From: Labilibacter marinus
GTDB taxonomy: Bacteria; Bacteroidota; Bacteroidia; Bacteroidales; Marinilabiliaceae
Length of the DNA stretch: 64,000 nt
NCBI RefSeq assembly: GCF_001659685.2
Contig: NZ_LXYE02000014.1
Coordinates: 1-64,000, forward strand
Direction: 5' to 3'
Of the stretch, positions 8,842 through 16,785 are shown piece after piece. Every line of letters begins with the position of its first letter. Position 1 is the stretch's first letter. The notes below the pieces were generated by a model. That model did not search any database and was not told where the DNA came from. It worked only from the letters and a program-made list of their open reading frames with translations. The position numbers and the translations under genes are program-made.

Positions 8842-9268
8842 TATATGTTTTGTTATAGTTATTTAAAAATAAAAGTGATGATAGATTGCTTCGAAATTTT
8901 TACCCCCAGAGGTATTGATGAAAAAATCTTTTTGCCCGAAAGACTTTGTTGATGAATTCTAACAATCTATCATCGTAATAAAGTTGTAAACCAAAGCTGC
9001 ATCCTTTAAAATATGCCACCTATTGTCTATAAAATAAAGGTCTGATTAGGTATAAACATGTTTCTTAGTTGATGTGGAAGTTTAACTGATTCGTTAACCT
9101 AGTAACTTCCGGGTCTCTAAATTTTCTTCAAAAACTATATTCTATGACCAGCAATTGGAATAAGAATAATACATGTTTACACGTTAATCAACGCAAGCTT
9201 TTTTCTTTTGAAGCTAAACTTTAATAGGTAAAGTTAGGCAAGCTTCTATTTTGTTATATAGTTATAAA
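8842..9268. other. 427-bp gene-free region upstream of eda
   Basis: No gene is supported here. It must hold the eda promoter and probably the end of the uxaC-kdgK transcript. A perfect 12-bp inverted repeat (8877-8888/8963-8974) is the main structure. A GTTAACGAA word (9090-9098, minus strand) is shared with the region upstream of uxaC (11760-11768). The rest is AT-rich without visible order. Confidence 0.5.
8877..8974 (-). promoter_or_regulatory. 12-bp inverted repeat in the eda leader; possible structured RNA
   Basis: GATGATAGATTG (8877-8888) and its exact complement CAATCTATCATC (8963-8974) enclose 74 bp, ending 35 bp before the eda start. In the minus-strand transcript they would close a stem over an inner region with a possible TACC(TCTGGG)GGTA hairpin and two CATCAA words. 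It could be a leader RNA, a small mobile element remnant or a two-site operator. Confidence 0.4.
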
Positions 9269-10306
9269 CTACCTTGAAACTCTTCCAGAAGCGTCTCCAC
9301 CCATTAACTTCTCCACTTCTTCTATAGTAGCTAAGTTATAATCGCCATGGATAGTGTGCTTAATACACGATGCAGCTGTGGCAAAGTTTAATGCTTTCTG
9401 ATCGTCTCCTTCGTAAGTCAATAATCCGTAAATTAATCCACCCATAAATGAGTCGCCACCACCTACACGATCTACAATGTGCGTAATTTGGTAGGTAGGC
9501 GCTTCAAATAAAGTTTTTCCATCATAAAGAACACCCGACCATGAGTTATGATTGGCGTTAATGGAACCTCTTAAAGTGGTAATTACTTTTTTAACTCGAG
9601 GAAACTTAGCCATAATCTGTTGAGATACACTTCTGTAAGCTTCTGCTTCAACATGTCCGCCGGTTACATCAACACCTTCTGGATGAATATCTAACATCAT
9701 AGCTGCATCTTCCTCGTTACCTAAAACGATATCGCAACCAGCTACTAGTGCAGGCATTACCTCACCACCTGTTTTACCATATTTCCATAGGTTTTTACGG
9801 TAGTTTAAGTCCGTTGAAACCGTTACGCCTAGTCGGTTAGCTACTTGAATAGCCTCTAAACATGCATCCGCTGCTCCCTGAGAAACTGCTGGGGTAATAC
9901 CTGTCCAGTGAAAGAAATCGGCATCTTTTAATACCTCTTCCCAGTTGACCATACCAGGTTTAATTTCAGAAAAAGCAGAGTAAGCTCTATCGTAAACCAC
10001 TTTACTAGCACGAGCAACCGAGCCTGTTTCTAAATAATAAGTTCCTAATCTATCTCCTCCGTATACAATTGAGTCGGTGTTTACAGAGTGTTTTTTCATC
10101 TCCATTTCACACGCTTTTGCTATATCGTTTTTGGGTAAACGCGTAACAAAAGAAACATCAACTCCATAGTTGGCCAATGAAACTGCTACATTTGCTTCAC
10201 CACCGCCGTACGACGCATTAAACGAAGTTGCCTGCGAAAAACGTTGGTATTGAGGTGTAACAAAACGGAGCATAATTTCTCCAAAGGTTACTACTTTCTT
10301 TGCCAT
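9269..10306 (-). CDS. kdgK: 2-keto-3-deoxygluconate kinase (PfkB family)
   Basis: Phosphorylates KDG to KDPG with ATP. 345 residues, PfkB fold: N-terminal VVTFGEIMLRF, sugar-binding YGGGEANVAVSLA (33-45), and the C-terminal anion-hole/catalytic motif DRVGGGDSFMGGLIYGLL with the catalytic Asp in GGGDSF. The GEIMLRF plus GGGEANVA combination is typical of KDG kinases in Bacteroidota. It begins 11 bp after uxaC on the same strand, so the two are an operon. Its substrate comes from UxuA and from KduD; its product goes to Eda. A different sugar specificity cannot be excluded but context is strong. Confidence 0.93.
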   Translation of the reverse strand: MAKKVVTFGEIMLRFVTPQYQRFSQATSFNASYGGGEANVAVSLANYGVDVSFVTRLPKNDIAKACEMEMKKHSVNTDSIVYGGDRLGTYYLETGSVARASKVVYDRAYSAFSEIKPGMVNWEEVLKDADFFHWTGITPAVSQGAADACLEAIQVANRLGVTVSTDLNYRKNLWKYGKTGGEVMPALVAGCDIVLGNEEDAAMMLDIHPEGVDVTGGHVEAEAYRSVSQQIMAKFPRVKKVITTLRGSINANHNSWSGVLYDGKTLFEAPTYQITHIVDRVGGGDSFMGGLIYGLLTYEGDDQKALNFATAASCIKHTIHGDYNLATIEEVEKLMGGDASGRVSR

Positions 10307-10317
10307 GGTATTATTAT

Positions 10318-11724
10318 TTAAAAATTAAAATATTCTTTAGCATTGTTGTATGAAACACCTTCAATTAGTGTTTTCAACAAATCTTCGTCATCAGGAATTA
10401 GGCCTTTTTCCACCTCTTTGCCCACGTAGTTACAAACTATTCTGCGGAAGTATTCGTGACGTGGGTAGGATAGGAAACTTCTTGAATCCGTTACCATTCC
10501 TACGAATCTGCTTAATAAACTTAAAGCCGATAAATCTTCTAAATGGCGTTCCATGCCTGTCTTTTGATCCAAGAACCACCACGCTGCACCGTAAGTTACT
10601 TTAGAGGCGGTTGTTCCATCCACAAAGTTTCCGCACATGGTTAGTAACATCTGATTGTCAGCAGGATTTAAGTTATATAATATCGTTTTAGCCAATTGAT
10701 CAGAGCTATCCAAGAAGTTTAGGAATTGCGACATTTTTAAGCTTGGCTGAGAATCGTGAATAGAATCGAAACCCGTATCTGCACCCAGTTTATTGTACAT
10801 ACGGATGTTGTTGTTTCTTAATGCACCCACGTGATATTGCTGTACCCAAGCTCTTTTGTGATTCATGTAAGCCAATTCTGCCATTACAGCAGTGCAGTAC
10901 TTTTCTTTTTCATCTAATGAGATGGACTTACCATCCATTAATTTAATGAAGATGGCCGAAACCTCTTCTTTGGTAAATGGTGCAAAAAAGAAACGGTCCG
11001 GACCGCTATCTGAAATGCGAGCTCCCATACTATGGAAAAACGCATGTCTGCTATCTAAAGCGTTAATTAATTCTGTATATGATGAGATAGAGATATCTGC
11101 AGCTTTGCCCAACTTTTCTATGTAAGCCACAAAGCTTGCCGAGTCATCTACTTTTAGTACGTTATCTGCTCTAAACGATGGTAAAACCTTAACCTCAAAG
11201 CCATCGTCGATTAGTTTTTGATGATATTCTAACGAATCCGCAGGGTCATCTGTAGTTCCAATCATTTCAACATTCATTCGTTTGATGAAATTTTTGGTGC
11301 TGAATTCAGATGACTTCAACATTTCTTCGGTATCATGATAAATCTTTTCTGCTGTTTTAGGCGATAATAGTTCGTTGATATTAAAACAACGAGCAAGCTC
11401 TAAATGAGTCCAGTGATAAAGAGGGTTAGCAACAGTATACGGCACTGTCTCCGCCCATTTCATAAATTTTTCTTTGTCTGTGCTTTTGCCAGTAATAAAT
11501 TTTTCGTCCACACCATTAATGCGCATAGCACGCCATTTATAATGATCGCCACCCAACCACATATTACCTAGGTTATTGTATTGGTAATCTTCTGCAATAG
11601 CCTTAGGGTCTAAATGACAATGAAAGTCAATAATAGGTTTATTGACAGAGTATTTATGATACAATTGGTGAGCAGTGTCGTTTTCTAGGACAAAGTCATC
11701 GTTTATAAATGTTTTGTTATTCAT
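10318..11724 (-). CDS. uxaC: Glucuronate/galacturonate isomerase
   Basis: Interconverts D-glucuronate and D-fructuronate, or D-galacturonate and D-tagaturonate; cytoplasmic. 468 residues (E. coli 470). It belongs to the amidohydrolase superfamily, with the metal-binding HxH at His35/His37 in IIDFHCHLDP and further signatures WLGGDHYKWRAMRINGV, RMNVEMIGTTDDPAD, QYHVGALRNNN and MVTDSRSFLSYPRHEYFRR. First gene of uxaC-kdgK. No uxaA or uxaB is visible, so only the glucuronate branch is complete inside the window. Confidence 0.97.
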   Translation of the reverse strand: MNNKTFINDDFVLENDTAHQLYHKYSVNKPIIDFHCHLDPKAIAEDYQYNNLGNMWLGGDHYKWRAMRINGVDEKFITGKSTDKEKFMKWAETVPYTVANPLYHWTHLELARCFNINELLSPKTAEKIYHDTEEMLKSSEFSTKNFIKRMNVEMIGTTDDPADSLEYHQKLIDDGFEVKVLPSFRADNVLKVDDSASFVAYIEKLGKAADISISSYTELINALDSRHAFFHSMGARISDSGPDRFFFAPFTKEEVSAIFIKLMDGKSISLDEKEKYCTAVMAELAYMNHKRAWVQQYHVGALRNNNIRMYNKLGADTGFDSIHDSQPSLKMSQFLNFLDSSDQLAKTILYNLNPADNQMLLTMCGNFVDGTTASKVTYGAAWWFLDQKTGMERHLEDLSALSLLSRFVGMVTDSRSFLSYPRHEYFRRIVCNYVGKEVEKGLIPDDEDLLKTLIEGVSYNNAKEYFNF

Positions 11725-12124
11725 GATGTGATATAGCGAAATGTGTTCTTTTTAATACCGTTAACGAACACGAAATTACACACAATTTTATTACTACCAA
11801 ATATTTTAACATTTAATTTTTTGATCTACATGTACTTTGTAAGTTGTAAGGTGCAGTAATGTAGGTGTTTAAGTTTGTTTGGGTTGTAGGTCGATGATGA
11901 ATGTTTATTTATTAGAATGATGATTGTAGATAAAGAGTTTATTTTTAAAGTTGGTTTTGTATATAGATTATGTGTAATGTGCACATAATTAATGTGTAGT
12001 GCATTTTATTAGCTGCTTTAGTATTCTGTTTATGGGCGTATTTTATCAGATAGTAAAAGAAAAATGAGGCAAGGTGTTGGAATTTGTGCAAACGTTTGTA
12101 TTTTTGTTGTGAAATTTATCAGAA
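11725..12124. other. 400-bp divergent control region between uxaC and the LacI-type gene
   Basis: No gene. Toward uxaC it holds an inverted repeat GTGTTC/GAACAC (11743-11748/11766-11771) that encloses CGTTAACG (11759-11766), 19 bp before the start; this may be an operator. Toward the regulator it holds a promoter with an embedded palindrome (listed separately). The 230 bp between are AT-rich and GT-rich without clear structure. Confidence 0.5.
12077..12106 (+). promoter_or_regulatory. Promoter of the LacI-kduI unit with embedded operator
   Basis: Bacteroidota-type promoter: TTG (12077-12079), 19-nt spacer, TATTTTTG (12099-12106, matching TAnnTTTG), 18 bp before the ATG. The palindrome TGCAAACGTTTGTA (12087-12100) fills the spacer and touches the -7 element, so a bound repressor would block polymerase. 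This supports autoregulation. Confidence 0.75.
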
Positions 12125-13129
12125 ATGAAAAGGATTACCATAAATGATATTGCTAAGGAATTGAATGTTACACCTTCAACGGTGTCGAGAGCTTTAGCAG
12201 GAAATACGCGTGTTAGTGTAAAAACGCGCGAGCTGGTAACGCAGAAAGCGAAGGAGTTAGGGTATCAGCAAAACGTTATTGCAGCTTCCTTACGAAAAGG
12301 AAAAAGCGATACTATTGGTATGATTGTACCTCGTATTAATCGTCATTTTTTCAGCAATGTAATAAGTGGGGTTGAGGAGATCTTAAATCCTGCAGGATAT
12401 ACTTTGGTGATTGTTCAAAGCGGTGAGAATCTTATTAAGGAAAAAAAAGCTATTGATATGCTCTTGGCTAATCATGTGGGCGGAATAATTCTTTCATTAT
12501 CGGTTCAAACCAATACTTACCAACATATAGAAACGGTTATTAATCGAGGAATTCCTTTGGTTCAGTTTGATAGAGTCAATTTGGATATAAAGAGCTCCAA
12601 AGTGTTGAATGACAATTTTACAGGAGCATATCTGGCTACAAAGCATTTAATTAAAAGTGGTTATCAACGCATTGCTCACTTGGGTGGTGCACGTTCCTTA
12701 AAGGCTTACGATGAAAGATTTAAAGGTTATAGTAAGGCTATAGAAGAGTCCGGAAGGTTGATTGAAGATGCTTTGGTTTATGAAAATGCTATTACACGTG
12801 AGGCTGGATACAAGGCTATTAACCAAGTGATGGAAAGGGCTAATCCTGATGCTGTTTTTTGCGCAGGCGATTACTCTGCTTTGGGTGTGCTGGATGCGCT
12901 GAAGGAAAAGAATTTAAAAATTCCTGAAGAGTTTGGTGTGGTTGGCTTTGCCAATGAACCTTTTTCTGAATTAATTCATCCAACATTATCAACGGTGGAG
13001 CAAAATGCCTTTGAAATGGGAACACGTGTAGCAACAGCTATGATTAAGAATTTAGAAGGTAAACATTACGAAGAAGAAGAGGTGATTCCTACTCGACTAA
13101 TTGTTAGAGATTCATCCTGGAAAAAGTAA
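12125..13129 (+). CDS. LacI-family regulator of the uronate locus
   Basis: Repressor-type regulator of 334 residues. The HTH is ITINDIAKELNVTPSTVSRALAGN (about residues 4-27), the hinge helix LGYQQNVIAASLRKGKS, and the effector domain starts at TIGMIVPRINRHFFSNVISGVEE. Ligand-contact style residues appear in FDRVN, HLGGARSLKAYDERFKGY and CAGDYSALGVLDAL. Its own promoter contains a palindrome that recurs, with one change, before dctP. kduI follows after 40 bp, so both are probably cotranscribed. Likely effector is KDG or a related uronate intermediate, as for KdgR-type regulators (inference). Confidence 0.93.
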   Translation: MKRITINDIAKELNVTPSTVSRALAGNTRVSVKTRELVTQKAKELGYQQNVIAASLRKGKSDTIGMIVPRINRHFFSNVISGVEEILNPAGYTLVIVQSGENLIKEKKAIDMLLANHVGGIILSLSVQTNTYQHIETVINRGIPLVQFDRVNLDIKSSKVLNDNFTGAYLATKHLIKSGYQRIAHLGGARSLKAYDERFKGYSKAIEESGRLIEDALVYENAITREAGYKAINQVMERANPDAVFCAGDYSALGVLDALKEKNLKIPEEFGVVGFANEPFSELIHPTLSTVEQNAFEMGTRVATAMIKNLEGKHYEEEEVIPTRLIVRDSSWKK

Positions 13130-13169
13130 TTTAAGTTATTATAATATAAATATTTAATACATATTAGTT

Positions 13170-14006
13170 ATGAATTTTGAAATAAGATATGCTGTCCATC
13201 CAGAGGACATGAAAAGCTACGATACAACACGTATTCGTAAGGAGTTTTTAATTGATAAAGTGATGATTCCTGGCGAAATTAGCATGGTGTATTCATTTTA
13301 TGATAGATACATTATTGGCGGTGCTGTACCTACAGATAAGCCAATTAAATTAGAGGCGCATGACGAATTAAAAGCCGATTACTTTTTGGAGCGTCGTGAG
13401 ATGGGTATTGTAAATGTTGGAGGAGATGCAAAAGTTACTGCTGACGGAACTGAGTACACTTTAAAATATAAAGAGGCTTTGTATTTAGGGCGCGGTGTAA
13501 AAGATGTAGTTTTTGAATCTTTAGACTCATCTAAACACGCTCATTTATATATTAATTCATCTCCTGCACACAAAGAGTGTCCTTCGCGTCATATTACTTT
13601 AGGCGATGCAAATGTTTTACAATTAGGTAGTTTAGAGACTTCTAATGAGCGTCAGATTAACCAGTTGTTAGTAAAAGAAGTAGTAGAGACTTGTCAGCTT
13701 CAGATGGGAATGACTGAGTTAAGGCCAGGTAGCGTTTGGAATACAATGCCAACTCATACACATAATCGTAGGATGGAAGCTTATTTCTATTTTGAGGTGC
13801 CAGAGCAACAAGCAGTTTGTCACTTTATGGGAGACCCTGATGAGACGCGTCATATTTGGATGAAGAACGAAGAGGCTGTTGTTTCACCTTCATGGAGTAT
13901 TCATAGTGCTGCAGGAACTTCTAATTATATTTTTGTTTGGGGTATGGCAGGTGAAAATCTAGATTATACAGATATGGATATGCGTCGTCCAGACCAACTA
14001 AAATAA
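13170..14006 (+). CDS. kduI: 5-keto-4-deoxyuronate isomerase
   Basis: Isomerises 4-deoxy-L-threo-5-hexosulose uronate (from unsaturated uronates released by polysaccharide lyases) to 3-deoxy-D-glycero-2,5-hexodiulosonate. 278 residues, the same length as E. coli KduI. Cupin fold; zinc-binding residues are in MPTHTHNRRMEAYFYFE (His196, His198, Glu203 by family alignment). Other family motifs are YAVHPEDMKSYDT, EFLIDKVM, SRHITLGDANV and SPSWSIHSAAGTSNYIFVWGMAGEN. Cotranscription with the upstream regulator is likely; kduD follows. Confidence 0.97.
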   Translation: MNFEIRYAVHPEDMKSYDTTRIRKEFLIDKVMIPGEISMVYSFYDRYIIGGAVPTDKPIKLEAHDELKADYFLERREMGIVNVGGDAKVTADGTEYTLKYKEALYLGRGVKDVVFESLDSSKHAHLYINSSPAHKECPSRHITLGDANVLQLGSLETSNERQINQLLVKEVVETCQLQMGMTELRPGSVWNTMPTHTHNRRMEAYFYFEVPEQQAVCHFMGDPDETRHIWMKNEEAVVSPSWSIHSAAGTSNYIFVWGMAGENLDYTDMDMRRPDQLK

Positions 14007-14087
14007 TATTTAATAGTTTAAGGTCTAATTAACTTTACGCCTTAGTTTTCTGATAATAATAAATAAGCGTTTTTTTTGTGGATATGA

Positions 14088-14099
14088 GCAATCGATTGC
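14088..14099. promoter_or_regulatory. 12-bp palindrome before kduD
   Basis: Perfect palindrome GCAATCGATTGC, 43 bp upstream of the kduD start in a 136-bp gap. It differs from the CAAACGTTTG operators, so it may be a site for the other LacI-type regulator (1561-2610). Only one copy was found here. Confidence 0.4.
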
Positions 14100-14142
14100 A
14101 CAATAATTATTTCACAAGAAAAAATGCGTAAAAAAATATAAC

Positions 14143-14940
14143 ATGATTAACGAATTATTCGATTTAAAAGGAAAAATAGCTCTAGTAACGGGTGGAACAC
14201 ATGGTATTGGTATGGCTTGTGGTAAAGCTTTAGCTGCCGCAGGAGCTAAATTATGTGTGAATGATATTAACGATGAAAAATTGGAAGAGTGTAAGGCAGA
14301 ATATGCAAAAGATGGCATTGATGTATATACAATCAATTTTAACGTTTGTAGTGAAGAAGGTGTTGATAAGGGAATTAGCCAAATAGAAAAAGAAGTTGGT
14401 CCAATCGATATTCTTGTAAATAACGCAGGTATCATTAAGCGTATTCCTATCTTAGATATGAAAATAGCTGAGTTTGAACAGGTGATTGATGTAGATTTAG
14501 TAGCTCCGTTAATTGTTGCTAAGCGTATTGCTCCAGGAATGATTGAGCGTCGTCAGGGAAAAATCATTAATATGTGTTCTATGATGAGCGTTTATGGTCG
14601 TCAGAATGTATCGGCTTATGCAGCTGCTAAAGGTGGTTTAAAACTACTAACAGAAAATATGACTTGCGAGTGGGCTAAATATGGTTTGCAAATCAACGGA
14701 ATCGGACCTGGTTATATCGCTACTGCGCAAACTGCTCCTATCCGTGTTGGTGGTCATCCATTTAACGATCTAGTTATGACTCGTACACCTGCAAACCGTT
14801 GGGGAGAGCCTGAAGATGTTGGTAATGCTGCCTTATTTTTAGCTTCTAAAGCGGCTGATTTTGTTAACGGTCACATTTTATATGTAGATGGTGGTATCTT
14901 GGCTAACTTTGGTTACGTTAAAGGAGAAAACGAAATTTAA
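14143..14940 (+). CDS. kduD: 2-keto-3-deoxygluconate 5-dehydrogenase (SDR)
   Basis: Reduces 3-deoxy-D-glycero-2,5-hexodiulosonate to KDG with NAD(P)H, after KduI. 265 residues (E. coli 253). Short-chain dehydrogenase: TGGTHGIGMACGKAL (cofactor loop, residues 16-30), NNAGI, catalytic Ser in NMCSMMS, and YAAAKGG with Tyr and Lys. The C-terminal IATAQTAPIR...RTPANRWGEPEDVGNAALFLAS is characteristic of KduD. It follows kduI and precedes a DUF4861 lipoprotein by 10 bp, so the last two are an operon. Confidence 0.95.
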   Translation: MINELFDLKGKIALVTGGTHGIGMACGKALAAAGAKLCVNDINDEKLEECKAEYAKDGIDVYTINFNVCSEEGVDKGISQIEKEVGPIDILVNNAGIIKRIPILDMKIAEFEQVIDVDLVAPLIVAKRIAPGMIERRQGKIINMCSMMSVYGRQNVSAYAAAKGGLKLLTENMTCEWAKYGLQINGIGPGYIATAQTAPIRVGGHPFNDLVMTRTPANRWGEPEDVGNAALFLASKAADFVNGHILYVDGGILANFGYVKGENEI

Positions 14941-14950
14941 GCTACTTATT

Positions 14951-16120
14951 ATGGGTAATCTTATAAAGATATTTTCAATATTAATTGCAGCTATTGTATT
15001 CAGTAGTTGCAATCATAATCAGAACGCATTAGTTGTTTCTGTTACTAATCCGCTAAATGCGGAAAGATACAGCGAAACGATTAATGTTGCACTTGGAACT
15101 TTGGCTTCTTCGTCTAAGGATATAGTTGTGATTGATCAAGCCAGTAAAAAGGAAATTCGCAGTCAGTTGTTAGATGTGGATGCGGATGGAATTTTTGAAG
15201 CAATTATTTTTCAATCATCATTTAAGGCAAATGAGAAAAAAGAATTTGCCATTAAGCAAGGAAAAACTGAGATAGAATCTTCAGAAGTTAAAACCTTCGC
15301 TCGTTTTGTTCCTGAGCGTACGGATGATTTTACCTGGGAAAATGATAAAGTGGCTTTCCGTGTATACGGTCCTGTTGCGCAACAGTTGGTTGAAGCAGGT
15401 AAAAAGGGCGGAACGCTTTCTGGTGGAGTAGATTGTTGGTTGAAGAAGGTAGATTACTCTATTATTGATAAATGGTATGCTGGAAATATGGAAAAACCGG
15501 GGTATTACCATAACGACCATGGCGAAGGTTTAGATAATTACCATGTGGGCCCAAGTTGCGGTTGTGGTGGTACTGGTGTGATGGTGAATGGAGAATTATA
15601 TCCACATGTTAATTATACTGGTTATAATGTGCTTTCTAACGGACCAATCAAGTCAGAATTTGCATTGGATTATGCTCCTTATCAAGCTGGAGAGTCTACT
15701 ATTCAAGAGAAGAAAACATTGTCGATTGATTTAGGAAGTAACTTTACCAAGTTTGTAATTGAGGTTGAAGGAACAGACACCTTGACGGCAGGGATTACTT
15801 TGCATGATAACATAGGTGTAATCACTGCCAATGAAGATTTAGGATGGGCTAGCTATTGGACACCGCATGCTGGAGAAGAGTTAGGAACGGCCATTGTTGC
15901 TTCATCAAAATATTTTGCAGGTTATACAAAAATCATATCGGATGTTAAAGATAAGAGCCACTTGCTAGTGAACCTTAAAGTTATTGATGGTAAAGTGGAG
16001 TATTACGCTGGATTTGCTTGGAGTGGAAGTAAGCAATTTTCTAATCAGGAAGAATGGAAAAGTCATCTTTCTGAATTTGCTCAGAAAATTGACACGCCTT
16101 TAAAAGTAGAGGTGAAATAA
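14951..16120 (+). CDS. DUF4861-like lipoprotein of the uronate locus
   Basis: Predicted lipoprotein, 389 residues: signal MGNLIKIFSILIAAIVFSSC with lipidated Cys20. The start is set at 14951 because the signal peptide begins there; an upstream reading from 14888 overlaps kduD. The protein resembles the DUF4861 family, which is often found near pectin or uronate genes in Bacteroidota (from memory). Conserved-looking parts are FARFVPERTDDFTWENDKVAFRVYG, HNDHGEGLDNYHVGPSCGCGGTG and GPIKSEFALDYAPY. The His/Asp/Cys-rich middle could bind metal or sugar. Function unknown; a surface or periplasmic role in handling unsaturated uronides is a guess. Its gene ends before a terminator. Confidence 0.8.
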   Translation: MGNLIKIFSILIAAIVFSSCNHNQNALVVSVTNPLNAERYSETINVALGTLASSSKDIVVIDQASKKEIRSQLLDVDADGIFEAIIFQSSFKANEKKEFAIKQGKTEIESSEVKTFARFVPERTDDFTWENDKVAFRVYGPVAQQLVEAGKKGGTLSGGVDCWLKKVDYSIIDKWYAGNMEKPGYYHNDHGEGLDNYHVGPSCGCGGTGVMVNGELYPHVNYTGYNVLSNGPIKSEFALDYAPYQAGESTIQEKKTLSIDLGSNFTKFVIEVEGTDTLTAGITLHDNIGVITANEDLGWASYWTPHAGEELGTAIVASSKYFAGYTKIISDVKDKSHLLVNLKVIDGKVEYYAGFAWSGSKQFSNQEEWKSHLSEFAQKIDTPLKVEVK

Positions 16121-16152
16121 AAGTACCATTATAGTTTTTGTAAATAAGGATT

Positions 16153-16187
16153 AAGCTCTGGAAGTATCATGCTTTCAGGGCTTTTTT
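16153..16187 (+). terminator. Terminator of the kduD unit
   Basis: 12-bp stem with two G-U pairs (16153-16164 with 16172-16183, AAGCTCTGGAAG/CTTTCAGGGCTT), 7-nt loop, then a T-run. Confidence 0.75.
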
Positions 16188-16337
16188 ACTTGTTGTCATT
16201 AGGATTGATATTACATCGGTTTATCCTTAAGATGCAGCAGAATATCAATTCGCTGGAGTATTTGCATAAGATTGTTTGGTTTTAAGGATAAAACATTATA
16301 CATTAGTTGCGAAGTTAGTACATAGGAGGTTAGTTAA

Positions 16338-16631
16338 ATGTGCAGCTTCGTCATTTGGATTTTGGAGCAACTTTTTTTAATGAAAAACAAACAAGGTTTA
16401 TTGGACTATTCAGGCTTATTGTTTGAGTGTCCACTAACAGAGGAGCTGGATACTTGTATTTTTAAAAATATTCGAAAGATGAATTTAAAAGACAGGGTAG
16501 AGATGTGGCGGAATCTATCTGATCAGGATAGAAACCAATATATCAATGCACACCATGTTTGTATTTATCAACGTGAACATCACTCTTTCGATCCCGTTAA
16601 CCTACTTCAAAAAGAGAATAAACTACAGTAA
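16338..16631 (+). CDS. Small protein of unknown function
   Basis: Small cytoplasmic protein of 97 residues, not recognised. Two starts are possible. The ATG at 16338 has a rare, strong Shine-Dalgarno (AGGAGG, 16324-16329, 8 nt spacing). The ATG at 16380 gives 83 residues and removes a hydrophobic prefix (MCSFVIWILEQLFL). The body has four Cys-free helical-looking segments apart from Cys near FECPLTEELDTCIFKNIRKM, and ends with HHVCIYQREHHSFDPVNL, a His/Cys-rich patch that might bind metal. No operon partner. Coding status is supported by the SD and by sensible composition, not by a known family. Confidence 0.6.
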   Translation: MCSFVIWILEQLFLMKNKQGLLDYSGLLFECPLTEELDTCIFKNIRKMNLKDRVEMWRNLSDQDRNQYINAHHVCIYQREHHSFDPVNLLQKENKLQ

Positions 16632-16785
16632 TATTTACCAATTGAATACTTCTTCTAAATATTAGAATATCGCCTTTTAACCTTTATTAAGATAACATTG
16701 CCACAATAATTGCGTAAGATTGCAAGAGTTTTGGAGACCAGGATTATAGACAACAGAAATGAATGTGGGGTAATTTAATGTTGAT

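Noticed and set aside
8918-8962. 14-codon frame inside the eda-leader inverted repeat
   Set aside because: Too short, no ribosome-binding or promoter signal, and antisense to the likely leader transcript.
14112-14435. 107-residue frame antisense to kduD
   Set aside because: kduD is certain on the other strand; the frame has no recognisable features.
14888-14950. Longer DUF4861 lipoprotein starting at 14888
   Set aside because: It overlaps kduD and would bury the lipoprotein signal peptide, which starts cleanly at 14951.
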